This document shows, piece after piece, positions 34,101-44,496 of a DNA stretch of 64,000 bases. A program made the translations under genes and the position numbers. Each line of letters begins with the position of its first letter. Position 1 is the first letter of the stretch. The DNA lies in NCBI RefSeq assembly GCF_001704415.2, contig NC_030826.1, positions 31,925,324 through 31,989,323 of the forward strand. Direction: 5' to 3'. This stretch comes from Capra hircus. Lineage: Eukaryota; Chordata; Mammalia; Artiodactyla; Bovidae. Below the pieces are notes generated by a model. It was not told the origin of the DNA, searched no databases, and was given only the letters and a program-made list of their open reading frames with translations.

Positions 34101-34164
34101 ATATATTTTACCAACTCGTGGGTATTTCTGTGTTTTATTGTGTGTTGTGGATGGACAGGGAGGT

Positions 34165-34366
34165 GGTGGTTGTTGTTCAGTCACTAAGTCATGCCCAAAT
34201 CTTTGCAACCCCATAGACTGCAGCGTGCCAGGCTCCCCTGTCCTCCACTTTCTCCTGGAGTTTGCTCAAATTCACACCCATTGAGTCTGTGATGCTATCT
34301 AACCATCGTACCCTCTGGCACCTTCTTCCTTTTTCCTTCAGTCTTTCCCAGCATCAGGGTCCATAT
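34165..34366 (-). repeat. BovB 3'-end fragment, reverse strand
   Basis: ttgttgttcagtcactaagt, agactgcagcgtgccaggct, ctcctggagtttgctcaaat and cccagcatcagggtc. Confidence 0.93.
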
Positions 34367-34512
34367 CTTTAGCAAACAACCTGTTTTCTATTAACAAAGC
34401 CACCATCTCCATGGTTATATGGATTATTATTTACTACTTTAAACATTCAGTTCATTCTTCTACTTGATATTTTTGAATTTTCAATTGAGATTTACTTTCT
34501 GGTTGCATTTTA

Positions 34513-34668
34513 CTTTATTGTTATTTTCTAAAAATATTTATTTCTTTGGCTGTGGTCTTATTTGGTCTTAGTTGCAGCATGTGGGGTCTGGTTTCCCGAC
34601 CAGGGATCAAAGCTGGCCCCCTACATTGGGAGACAGAGTCTTAGCCACTGAACCACCAGGGAAGTCCC
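34513..34668 (-). repeat. Artiodactyl tRNA-Glu SINE, reverse strand, with perfect target-site duplication
   Basis: aaaatatttatttctttggc, cccgaccagggatcaaagct and ctgaaccaccagggaagtcc, flanked by perfect 15-base duplications TCTGGTTGCATTTTA (34498-34512, 34669-34683). Confidence 0.96.
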
Positions 34669-34743
34669 TCTGGTTGCATTTTAAAGTAGCCGACACTAAG
34701 TTAATAAATTAAGGCTCAAGAATCCTGACCTCTTTTTTTTGTT

Positions 34744-35035
34744 GTTGTTTTATAAGGCACTTTATTGAGGCGAGATTGGTATACAAAAAGTGTACATGTC
34801 TAATGTATAGCACTGGACGAGTTTAGTCTAAGTACACACCCGTGAAACCAATGCTGTAAGCATAGCCATCACCTCCAAAAGTTCCCCCCACCACCATTTT
34901 TATTTATATTTTTGTGGTAAGAACATTTTACACAAGACCCACCCTCTTAGCAAACTCTTAAGAATTCAGTATAGTATTGTTAACTGTAGACACTATGGTG
35001 TATCTTAGGTGTCTTGGATTTAATTCATTTTGTGG
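34744..35035 (-). repeat. Old L1 3' fragment
   Basis: ataaggcactttattgaggc, aagtgtacatgtctaatgta, gcatagccatcacctccaaa and aactgtagacactatggtg resemble an L1M-type 3' region in reverse. Confidence 0.6.
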
Positions 35036-35610
35036 AACTGAAATTTTATTCAATTTAAAAAGGAAACATCTTAACAGTTTCAGGTGAATAGCCATTCTCT
35101 CATGCCATAAAGAAGCGATCTTAATTAAAAGCATAAATATTAATAGAACAAAAACTAATTGATGCTAATAATTTCTAGTTATGTATAACTCAAACCATGT
35201 TTGCCATAAGCTAACCTCTGCTCCTGGCAAAGGTCACTCCTGTTAAAGGCTCGCATTTAACCTGAGATGTGCGTCTTGCCATGAAGGAGGGAAGAGAATT
35301 GAAGACGGAACGATTTGCTTTTGGGGGTTGAGTCCAGCTTACCATTTTGGAAAGGCAGTGAGAAGAGCACCCCTCCAAATGGGGGGATGTCCGCTGCTCA
35401 GCTAAGAAACAGGTCTCCGGTTAACACTTGGTGTTGAAAAGCCTGCGTTTTATAGAGCTCGCTCCTACAAACCCAGGAGTATGCCACTGGTTGATGTATT
35501 CGTGGGTCTTGAGTGCTGACCTGACCTCGCACCCCAGCCCATCAATTTCTTGCTTTTTCTACAGAAAGGTAATAAAAGGGACCTAAAATCTACTCATTAA
35601 CCTGATGGCA
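35036..35610. other. No gene or recognised repeat
   Basis: AT-rich unique DNA (ttaattaaaagcataaatat) possibly conserved; no coding frame. Confidence 0.45.
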
Positions 35611-35762
35611 CAGTTTAGAGCAGTATTTCTCAAGCTTGGGCAAATACTCGGATGACCTAGAGAGGTCTTAAAAATTACTGACGCTCTAACACACCTCGGA
35701 ACAATTACATTAGAAACTCTAGGGGACAAGGCCCTGACACTGGTACATTTAAAAAGCTCCCT
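35611..35762 (+). repeat. MER5A-like hAT element fragment
   Basis: gagcagtatttctcaagctt and a diverged middle ending acatttaaaaagctcc match the order of the non-autonomous hAT-Charlie element MER5A. Old copy. Confidence 0.55.
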
Positions 35763-36060
35763 GAGCTTGGACCTGGAGGGCATTGTGCTTAGTGAAATAA
35801 GTCAGACAGAGAAAGACAAATACTGTCTCATCTCACTTAGGTATGGAGTCTAAAAACGGCAAACTTGGAGAAACAGAGCAGAATGGTGGTTACCAGGGGC
35901 TGGGAGTGGAGGAAATGGGGAGATATTGGTCAAAGGGTACAACATTCCAGTTATAAAAGCGTGAGTATTTAACATATAGTATGGGGATTATAGCTTATAA
36001 TACTGTATTCTGTACCTGAAAGTTGCTAAGAAAGCAGATCTTAAAGGTTCGTTCCACAAA
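35763..36060 (+). repeat. L1 3' fragment
   Basis: gtgcttagtgaaataagtca, gacagagaaagacaaatact, ggtggttaccaggggctggg and gtattctgtacctgaaagtt. Confidence 0.85.
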
Positions 36061-36102
36061 ACAAAAAAGAAATGGCAGTTATGGGACAGGATAGAGGAGG
36101 TC

Positions 36103-36269
36103 GTGGACTGTAGCCAGTCAGGCTCCTCTGTCCATGGGGTTTTCCAGGCAAGAATACTGGAGTGGGTTGCCATTTCCTCCTCCAAGGGATCTTCCCCACC
36201 CAGGGATCTAACCCAGGTCTCCTGCATGGCAGGTGGATTCTTTACCTTCTGAGCCACTAAGGAAGCCCA
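36103..36269 (-). repeat. Bov-tA SINE, reverse strand (tail-truncated)
   Basis: gactgtagccagtcaggctc, gaatactggagtgggttgcc and tctgagccactaaggaagcc. Confidence 0.94.
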
Positions 36270-36298
36270 GCTGATACAATGGTGGTCATCAAATTGCA

Positions 36299-36433
36299 GT
36301 TTAATTAATTAATTTATTTGGCCATGCTGCATAACCTGGCAGGTGGGATCTTAGTTCCCTGACCAGGGATCAAACCCCATGCCCCTGCAGTGAAAGCACA
36401 GAGTCCTAATCACTGAACCACCAGGGAATTCCT
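36299..36433 (-). repeat. Artiodactyl tRNA-Glu SINE, reverse strand
   Basis: taattaattaatttatttgg tail, tagttccctgaccagggatc and ctgaaccaccagggaattcc; flanks AATTGCAGTTTA and AGTTGCAATTTA could be a worn target duplication. Confidence 0.92.
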
Positions 36434-36584
36434 TAAGTTGCAATTTACAAACATATTCAATCAAGACATACACCTTCAACTTACACAATGTTATGTGTCA
36501 GTTATATCTCAGTAAAGCTGAAAAAGTTTTTATAATATGAACATCTCCCCAACTGACTCTGATATGGAGCCCGAGAGCCTTGGT

Positions 36585-36735
36585 TCTCCACATCGGCATT
36601 CCCTGGGAACTTGATAGACACACAAATCCTAGGGCCTGTATCAGATCTACTCAGTCAGAAGCTCTGGATTTCACAAGCTTTTCAGATGATTCTGATTCCT
36701 GCTAACGTCTGAAAACCAGCGTGTGAGAGCCTAGA
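36585..36735 (+). repeat. MER5A-like hAT element fragment
   Basis: ggcattccctgggaacttga, cacaaatcctagggcctgta and cagatgattctgattcctgc follow the MER5A order. Confidence 0.55.
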
Positions 36736-36961
36736 CTTCACTTCAGTTTAACACTGGAGAGCTTGCATTCCTCTTCAGGTACCTTTTCCTCTGCCCTGTG
36801 TTCTTTACCGAGAATAGCACTAAGCAATCACCCCTTGGAACTCTGGGTCTTCTCTAAGGGAAAGTCCATTTCAAACAGTGGGCATACCCGCCTGGCGTCC
36901 CTCACTCCACTGTGTCCTCTTTGATGTGGCTGCCCTCAAGCTATCATCGCTAACCTGTTCC

Positions 36962-37181
36962 TGCTGCTGCTGACAAGCGCTCAGTTGTGTCCGACTCTTT
37001 GTGACCTCATGGACTGTAGCCCTCCAGGCTCCTCTGTCCACGGGATTCTTCAGGTAAGAGTACCGGTGTGGTTGCTGTGCCCTCCTCCAGGGCATCTTCC
37101 TGACCCAGGGATGGAACCCTGGTCTCTTATGTCTCCTGCATTGGCAGGTGGATTCTTTATTACTAGTGCCATCTGGAAAGC
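36962..37181 (-). repeat. Bov-tA SINE, reverse strand
   Basis: ctgctgctgctgacaagcgc tail, ggactgtagccctccaggct, and gtctcctgcattggcaggtg. Confidence 0.94.
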
Positions 37182-39721
37182 CTGACCTGTCCCTGAAACT
37201 GCCCCAAAGTGGGATGACAGATTTTTCATCAGGGATTTCAAAAAGAGAGAGCTCAAACCCTTGAAATCCCTAATGTCACCTTCCAGTCTCAATTCAGTCT
37301 TCACCAATATATTTCTGGCACTTTGTATGGGATCTATTGTTATTTCTCCTTATCCTTCACAACTGAATACACAGTTGACTTCCTCAGGGGCTGATGGGCC
37401 ATTCAAAGTGGAAGATTCCCCCAGGGTCACCTTCTCAATTACAAGAAGTCATCTGAACAGACAATGTCCTTCACTAGCATCTAGATTTATTTTTTCATTC
37501 CCACTCATGTTTATTATTACTGGGGGTTAAAGTTGATCAAGTGCTCACGATACTGCCCAAGACTTGCTGTAGTCATATGTCTGTGGGCTCAAGCCTGTGT
37601 TCTCCAGTTGAGAGCCTGGGATCGTCTATCTGATGGGAACTAAAAGAAGCTTAAGGACCCCAGGGCACAGAGTCCTGAGAAAGGTGAGTAGAACACACTG
37701 ATGCTCGTCCCTCCTGCCTACATATCTGTGCAGGTGTCAGAGGCTCTTTTTCATCTTTATAAAGATGAAGCTGTGACCATTCTCCACAGATCTTGACCTC
37801 AAAACGTCTCAATCTTGTGAGCTTTCTCTTTCGATATTTTTAGCAGAAAAAAGAGCACCAGAGGCCACCATGTCTCCATCGGAAACATCAACAACAGAAG
37901 GCTCCGGAAGTCCTCAGGAAGGGGAGTCGTCTGATGGGAGAGAAGTTCAGAGATGTGGGGTGCGCTGTTCCCTATGACTTGGAGCAGGAAGAGGCTGGGG
38001 CAGAGATGAGTTCATTCATTCAGTAAATATTTACTGAGTGGTTATGGCTGCTCTGGACACAACCTAAACAAGACACATTTCCTGCCTCGAGGAATTCCTG
38101 GGGGAGGCAAAGATGCAACACAGTGTGATAAGGGGCCGTGAGGAGGTACTGTGGGAAGCCAGGACAGCAGGGCTCCAGCCAGATGTGGGGTGGGGGAAGG
38201 GAAGAGCCAAACCCTCCCCACCAGTAGGATGCTGCCAGGTGATTGGCTGGACGGTGGTCAGGAGGCAGAGGGAGAGAATCAATCCTTGCAAGGATGTAGA
38301 TGTTCAGGAATCCAGCCAATTGGGAACCGTAGGCAGAGCTTGGAGTGTATGGGGGAGGGGCAAGAGGGTTCTAGAGGGGCCAACAGAAGATGGTATCCCA
38401 GGCACATTCAAGCAAGCAAGTTCACTGCAGTCCAGCTACTTTTGAGCTGCAAACTCCTCCAGCCAGTTGCGCCCCTCCACACACACCTATTTGGATGTGT
38501 CCCTGAGCATCTCTAATAAAAGCATGCCCCCAGTCGAAATCCATTCAATAGGTTCTCCTTCCTAAATCTTCTCCCCTTGTCTCGCCTGCTTGCAGCGCTC
38601 AAACTAGAAAACTTGGAGGCTTTCTTGGCATCTCTTCCCTGCACATTCCTCGCGTCCAAGCCATCATGAGTCCTGTCAGGACGACTTCCAGAAGTCTCCC
38701 ATATCCATCCACTCCTTCCTCTCTCCTCTGACACCTGGTACAAGCTGCCAGGAGTGCATCTGTGCACCCCTGCAGTCGCCCTGCACCTGGCCGCCCACGC
38801 GTTTCCTGCTGCTCCCTGCAAGCTCTTCTGCTCACAGAAGCTGGCAGCATCTTTTAACACAACTCAGATTGGACAGTGCACTCCTCTGGCTAAAAGCACT
38901 TAAACAGCCTCCTGTTACATTTCAGATAAACCCGGACTCCTTCATTTGTCTTGGACATCCCTCCTGGTTCCCTCCTTGGTCCCTGTGCTCCAGCTGCGGT
39001 AGTTTTCTTTCTCTCTGCGGATACTATTCTCCTAATTCCTTGCCCTGCTAACCAGACACTCACCTTTCAGATCTCACCCCACCCCCATCTGCTTGAATTC
39101 CTCAGGGAGGGTCTCTTCTAACTGCCTGTGGTGGATGGTGACCTCTGTGAGCCACACCTCCTGGCATTCACATACTTGGGTATCATGCTGACTTGCTGAT
39201 GTTACTACTTTAACCAATAGAAAGAAACCCGGGTGGAGATGGGAAATGAAGAAGGCTTTGCCTGTTGCCATAGTGATAGGGGAGCATCAGAATGAGGGCC
39301 TGGTTGGGGTGGTGGCTGGGGCAGGTCCTGGCTTGCTGACTAACCCCTGCCTTTCCAGTTGACCTGCTTCCCCAGATGTTACACTATGGGCACCACCAGT
39401 TCGAATGAGCTCTTTAAGTATCTGGGAGCCTGGAAGGGCAGGTTGAACTGTTGGAAGTCAGAGAAGATCTTAGCCAGACTGGGGACTCTGGGGGAAAATG
39501 GTATTATCCCACTGAGTTTTTAAATAGTAATTGTTTCTTTTTTAAACAGTTTTGTTCTGATACTATTGATATGTCAACTGAACTCTTTTTCCTCAATGAT
39601 CCATGAATGGAACCAAGTGTCCAATAATAACTTGGTCAATAGCTGTGGAACATTCTCACCTTGAATGTCTGTTCTTCAAGGCTTCTTGGCCTCTTAGGGA
39701 TCCAGGCATTTGCATAGCATC
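37182..39721. other. Repeat-poor 2.5-kb block
   Basis: No gene or recent retroposon recognised. Frames at 38.0-38.9 kb are open on both strands without motifs. An old-repeat phrase (attcagtaaatatttactga, 38019-38038) is present. Confidence 0.5.
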
Positions 39722-39734
39722 AAACAATCTACTG

Positions 39735-39959
39735 GAACTCTCCAAGTGGTGCTAGTGGAAAAGAATCTGCCTGCTAATGCAGGAGATGCAAGAGGTGCAG
39801 ATTTGACCCCTGGGTTGGGAAGATCCTCTGGAGTAGGAAATGGCAACCCACTCCAGTGTAGTTGCCTGGGAAATTCCATAGACAAGAGGAGCCTGGTGGG
39901 TTACAGTCCATGGAGTTGCAAAGAGTTGGCCACGACTCAGCACATGCATACGCATACAT
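39735..39959 (+). repeat. Bov-tA SINE with perfect target-site duplication
   Basis: Head gaactctccaagtggtgcta, body ggcaacccactccagtgtag, tail gagttggccacgactcagc. Perfect 13-base duplication AAACAATCTACTG (39722-39734, 39960-39972). Confidence 0.96.
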
Positions 39960-40036
39960 AAACAATCTACTGCATGAGGCATCAAGTGTTTAAAATTGCT
40001 GACTGATGACTTGGTTTAATGCAATATATCATTAAA

Positions 40037-40255
40037 GATTTTTGTTTATTTGCTAAGTCATGTCCGACTCTTTCAAGACCCCATGGACTGTAGCCTACCA
40101 GGGTCCTCTCTCCGTGGGATTTCCCAGGCAAGAATACTGGAGTGGGTTGCCATTCTGAACTTCCCATTCAGGGGGTGCAGGTTGGATCCCTGGTCGGGGA
40201 ACTAAGATTCCACATGTCTCTCTCTCAGCCAAAAAATACAATTAAAAAATTAATG
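40037..40255 (-). repeat. Truncated Bov-tA (reverse) joined to a partial tRNA-Glu SINE (forward)
   Basis: 40037-40154 is reversed Bov-tA tail and body (actgtagcctaccagggtcc ... gtgggttgccattc) without its head. 40158-40255 is the 3' half of a tRNA-Glu SINE on the + strand (gtgcaggttggatccctggt, then an A-rich tail). Confidence 0.8.
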
Positions 40256-40332
40256 AAAATAAAAATCAGTAGCTAAAATTGCAGAAGTTGGAGATTTTTT
40301 TTCCCACTGTTGGAAGAATCCTTATCACCATA

Positions 40333-40540
40333 TGTATACTTAGTCACTCAATCCTGTCTGACTCTTTGTGACCCATGGACTGTAGCCTGACAGACTCCTC
40401 CTACCAGAGAATTCTTCAGGCAAGAATACTGGAGTGGGTTGCCATGCCTTTCTCCAGGGTATCTTCCCAACCCAGGGATCAAATCTAGGTCTCCTGCACT
40501 GCAGGCAGATTCTTTATTGTCTGAGCCACCGGGGAAGCTG
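40333..40540 (-). repeat. Bov-tA SINE, reverse strand
   Basis: cttagtcactcaatcctgtc, gactgtagcctgacagactc and tctgagccaccggggaagct. Imperfect duplications CCTTATCACCATA (40320-40332) and CCTTATTGCCATA (40541-40553). Confidence 0.95.
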
Positions 40541-40553
40541 CCTTATTGCCATA

Positions 40554-41450
40554 CCAGGGATAAACTCAAGTCTATCAAGAGAGGTGAAGCAAGTATCTAA
40601 ATAGTTACTCACCTTTCAGGTGGTCTATCCAGGACTTACCCTCCTGTCTGACCCTGAGTCTGTATCTTTTCCAGTAGAATAATCAGCCTCAACTTTTAAA
40701 GCGAATGTGGATAGAAACAGTGCCTCCCTGGGGCCGAGAGCTGCTCCCTTCTTTGCAGCCAGCTCACCAGGCCCCGTTCAGGGGTCTGCTCTCGCCCATG
40801 GCCTTGTGGGTTGGCCTGCTTGGAAACTTTACTACTGATAAGAAAACCCATTTAAGCTCTTCATGGAACATTAGCATCTTTCTCTTTGGCAGGCTGTTCT
40901 GTGCACTGACTGCCCTGTTTCAGAGGCAAGAAACATAAATATGTCCCTGAAAAAATAAATTTTGACTTGAAGAGTTGGTAAAATTCAATCCTCTATCATC
41001 TCGATCATCTTCAGTCCCTAAGATGGTGAAATAACATTTCAAAAGTGTCATAAAGAAAAAAAAATGTGGTCTGGAAATGCCGTGATTGATCTGGAGGGTC
41101 TGACAGCTCTAGTACTTAGCTTGGAATTTATGAAGCAAAAGCTTTAAAACTGAAGCCAAGAAAGTTTTTTTAAGTACTACTATTTCCACCTAATTAAGGA
41201 CTGTCATACAAGTATGATTTATCTACAGTTATCACTCATGTATAGTGTAGAATTATCCAAGTCTTTTTTTTTTTTAATTTCTAATGACTTTTCTGCATTA
41301 ACTCAATCAAGAAACTTTCTTAAAATATTATCTTTCCCCTTCTGGATAAGGAAATTAGTGCCTACTTATTATGCAAAATTTAGAAACTATAGAAAAATAT
41401 AATGGGAACATAAAAATCACTTGATTCCTACCACCTGGAATTAATCATGC
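40554..41450. other. No gene or recognised repeat
   Basis: AT-rich unique DNA; no coding frame with a motif. Confidence 0.5.
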
Positions 41451-41830
41451 TGAACACCCATAGGTCAAATATTCAGTTTTATCTGCTCATAGTTGTATAT
41501 AAATTTATTCATGTATATTATATAGACTAGATAAAAATATATAATTTTGTATCCTGCTTTATTTAATGAAACATGTTTACACATTAAACATGCTTTTGAC
41601 AATACACATTATTAGAAAACATCATTTCTAATGACTGCAAGGTAGTCCATCTTATACATTTATCATAATTTCTTTAGCCTTTTTCCTGTTACTGGAAAAT
41701 CTACCTGTTTCCAATTTTTTTACTATTACAAATAATGCTTCAGTGAAAATTCTAGACATAAATACTTATCCATTTTGGATTATTTTCTCAGTCTAGATAT
41801 AAGCAGAATTAGTAGACAGACACAGAATCA
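41451..41830 (-). repeat. Old L1-like fragment
   Basis: gtatcctgctttatttaatg, aaggtagtccatcttataca, and ttgcaaataatgcttc-like attacaaataatgcttcagt follow the order seen in old L1 3' regions. A related piece is at 49250-49450. Confidence 0.4.
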
Positions 41831-41877
41831 AAGGCTATGACCTTTATAAAGACATCATGGAAATGTTTCCCTCTTTT

Positions 41878-42082
41878 AAAAAATTTTTTAATGTAATTTT
41901 TCTAAAATATTTGTTTATTAGCCTTAATTGCGGCACTAGGATCTTTTTTTCTATTGTTGAGGCAGGAGGGCTTAGTTGCCCCTTGTCATGTGATATCTTA
42001 GTTCCCTGACCAGGAACTGAACCTGTGTCTTCTGCATTGCTAGGCACATTCTTTAACCACTGCACCACCAGGGAAGTCCCAC
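41878..42082 (-). repeat. Artiodactyl tRNA-Glu SINE, reverse strand, with target-site duplication
   Basis: aaatatttgtttattagcct, tagttccctgaccaggaact and ctgcaccaccagggaagtcc. 12-base duplication TTTCCCTCTTTT (41866-41877, 42083-42094). Confidence 0.94.
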
Positions 42083-42094
42083 TTTCCCTCTTTT

Positions 42095-42900
42095 TTAGCC
42101 ATAGTTATCTGGGAAAAAATGGATTTTCTGTAGTATCAGATGAAAAAGAGTAGGATATGAAATTGTATCTTCCTTGTTATTGCAATGACTTAAAACACAT
42201 GAAAATATGTGTTATGCAAGAATATTGTAGTGATTGCCTCTGAGTAGTGAATTCTTTTACACACTTTTTTAGACTTTTAAAGTTTCTGGTGGACAGTCTT
42301 TCTGCCCTGCCCCCCATGACATATTATTATGGGCCACCATAGTAAGCTGTGTTCACCTCTAATCATGCTCTGCTTTTGTTTGCCTTAAATTCTCCATTCA
42401 CTTTTTCTTTTCTTTTTTCAAGATGTTTGATTTTATAAATGAAAGTTATGCATGCCAGTGAATTTCAAGGCTTCCAACCTAAATGACATCTCCCTGAGTC
42501 ACTGCCTCTTTCCACGCCTCAGAAGCACTCAGGTTCAACTCGTTTTGGGAATTTTTTTACATTGTGTCTCTGTCAAAGCCTTCTGATGCCAGATTACTCC
42601 AAAATCACATTTTATTAGTAGACACACACTTAGTGCTGAAGCCTTAAAGTTTTCTTCCCATAATTCATGTCAAAATAAAGTTTCAAGATAAATTAAAATG
42701 AGCTTTTCTCAAGCTTGGTGCGTGGCCAGGATTAGATCCATCCATGATTCAGAACCATTTAATTTTAAAGAGAAAAGTATTAAGTTATAAGTACAATTAC
42801 AATTACTTAAGTTGCATGTAATTACTAAAGAGTTTTAAAGCATACTGCTTTTTAAAAGGTCTTAGTTATTACAATACACTTATTCAGAATATATTTAATG
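42095..42900. other. No gene; AT-rich, possibly conserved
   Basis: 42590-42880 is repeat-free and dense in ATTA/TAAT cores (acaattacaattacttaagt, catgtaattactaaag). No coding frame. Confidence 0.4.
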
Positions 42901-43222
42901 ATGACCTATGATATTCTGACAGTGGGTGTGATCCTTGACCTCATGCAGGTAAGACTCTGTTGAGAGGTAAAATAATTCTAGTACTGAATGGGTTTTCAAG
43001 CACCACCAAGGAGATGGCATCAGATCCACCAGTGAGTTCTCAGTCTGATCAGGTTGTCCTACCTCCCTGCTCCAGATGGCAATCACAAGTCCAGGTTGTC
43101 ACCCAGCCTCCTGACCACCTGGCTATAGGTGGGAGGATCTTACAAATCCCCTTCGTGGGTTCAATTAATTTGCTGGAGTGGCTCACACAATCCAGAGAAT
43201 TTTACTTACTAAATTGCCTGTT
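42900..43222. repeat. Possible old retroviral-type LTR fragment
   Basis: tttgctggagtggctcacac followed by aatccagagaattttactta resembles a phrase in ancient ERVL-related LTRs. Noncoding, diverged; family and strand uncertain. Confidence 0.35.
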
Positions 43223-44484
43223 TGGGCTTCCCTGATGGCTCAGTTGGTAAAGAATCTGTCTGCAAAGTGGGGAGACCCCAGGTCAGAAGATCCCCTGCAG
43301 AAGGGATAAACTACCCACTCCAGTACTCTTGGGCTTCCCTTGTGGCTCAGCTAGTAAAGAATCTGCCCACAATTCAGAAGACCTGGGTTTGATTCCTGGG
43401 TTGGGAAGATCCCCTGGAGAAGGGAAAGGCCGCAACAACCTGTGGAAAATTCCTAAAGAGATGGGAAAACCAGACCACCTGACCTGCCTCCTGTGAAATC
43501 TGTGTGCAGGTCAAGAAGCAAAGTTAGAACTGGACATGGGACAACAGACTGGTTCCAAACAGGGAAAGGAGTACATCAAGGCTGTATATTGTCACCCTGC
43601 TTATTTAATTTATATGTAGAGTACTTCATGTGAAATCCTGGACTGGATGAAGCACAAGCTGGAATCAAGATTGCTGGGAGAAGTATCAATAACCTCAGAT
43701 ATGTAGATGACACCACCCTTATGGCAGAAAGTGAAGAGGAACTAAAAAACCTCTTGATAAAAGTGAAAGAGGAGAGTGAAAAAGTTGGCTTAAAACTCAA
43801 AATTCAGAAAACTAATATCATGGCATCCTGTCCCATCATTTCATGGCAAATAGATGGGAAAACAATGGAAACAGGGAGAGACTTTATTTTCTTGGGCTCC
43901 AAAATCACTGCAGATGGTGATTGCAGCCATGAAGTCCAAGCTTGCTCCTTGGAAGAAAAGCTATGACCAACCTAGACAGCATATTAAAAAGCAGAGACCT
44001 TACTTTGCCAACAAAAGTCTGTCTAGTCAAAGCTATGGTTTTTCCAGTAGTCATGTATGGATGTGAGAGTTGGACTATGAAGAAAGCTGAGCACCAAAGA
44101 ATTGATGCTTTTGAACTGTGGTGTTGGAGAAGACTCTTGAGAGTCCTTTGGGCTGCAAGGAGATCCAACCAGTCAATCCTAAAGGAAATCAGTCCTGAAT
44201 ATTCATTGGAAGGACTGATGCTGAAACTGAAATTCCAATATTTTGGCCACCTGATTCAAAGAACTGACTCATTGGAAAAGACCCTGATGCTGGGAATGAT
44301 TGAAGGTGGGAGGAGAAGGGGACAACAGAGGATGAAATGGTTGGATGGCATCACTAACTCGATGGTCATGAGTTTGAGCAAGCTCCAGAAGTTGGTGAGG
44401 GACAGGAAAGCCTAGCGTGCAGCAGTACATGGGGTCACAAAGAGCCAGACACGACTGAGCAACTGAACTGAACTGAACTGACTG
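43223..44484 (+). mobile_element. Chimeric retroposon: two tRNA-type SINE heads fused to BovB
   Basis: 43224-43330 and 43331-43430 are two Bov-tA head units in tandem; neither has the usual Bov-A 3' body. At 43431 the sequence passes directly into BovB ORF2 (gtggaaaattcctaaagaga) and runs to the BovB terminus (gaactgaactgaactgactg). A perfect 12-base duplication AAATTGCCTGTT flanks the whole unit (43211-43222, 44485-44496), which indicates insertion as one molecule. Confidence 0.85.
43431..44415 (+). pseudogene. BovB ORF2 reverse-transcriptase remnant (degenerate)
   Basis: Part of the LINE-encoded RT polyprotein, C-terminal half. The RT active-site box is readable as Tyr-Val-Asp-Asp at 43700-43711, followed by DTTLMAESEEELKNLLIKVK. 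It is broken: an in-frame TGA at 43631-43633 and a frameshift near 43935-43950, after which MTNLDSILKSRDLTLPTKV continues in another frame to 44415. The N-terminal endonuclease domain is missing. Not a host gene and not functional as it stands. Confidence 0.93.
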
Positions 44485-44496
44485 AAATTGCCTGTT

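Larger units (their letters stand above)
30935..34130 (+). other. Probable 3' UTR of the HS3ST3 gene
   Basis: After the stop codon base composition flips at once from GC-rich to AT-rich (an A/T-rich segment with an ATTTA-like core lies around 31000-31030). I recognise no ruminant retroposon from the stop codon to about 34.16 kb, where a BovB tail begins. That purity contrasts with both flanks and fits a long exonic 3' UTR under selection against insertions. Possible ends are at AATAAA 31665-31670 (short form) and 34095-34100 (long form). Extent is inferred; transcript data would be needed. Confidence 0.55.
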
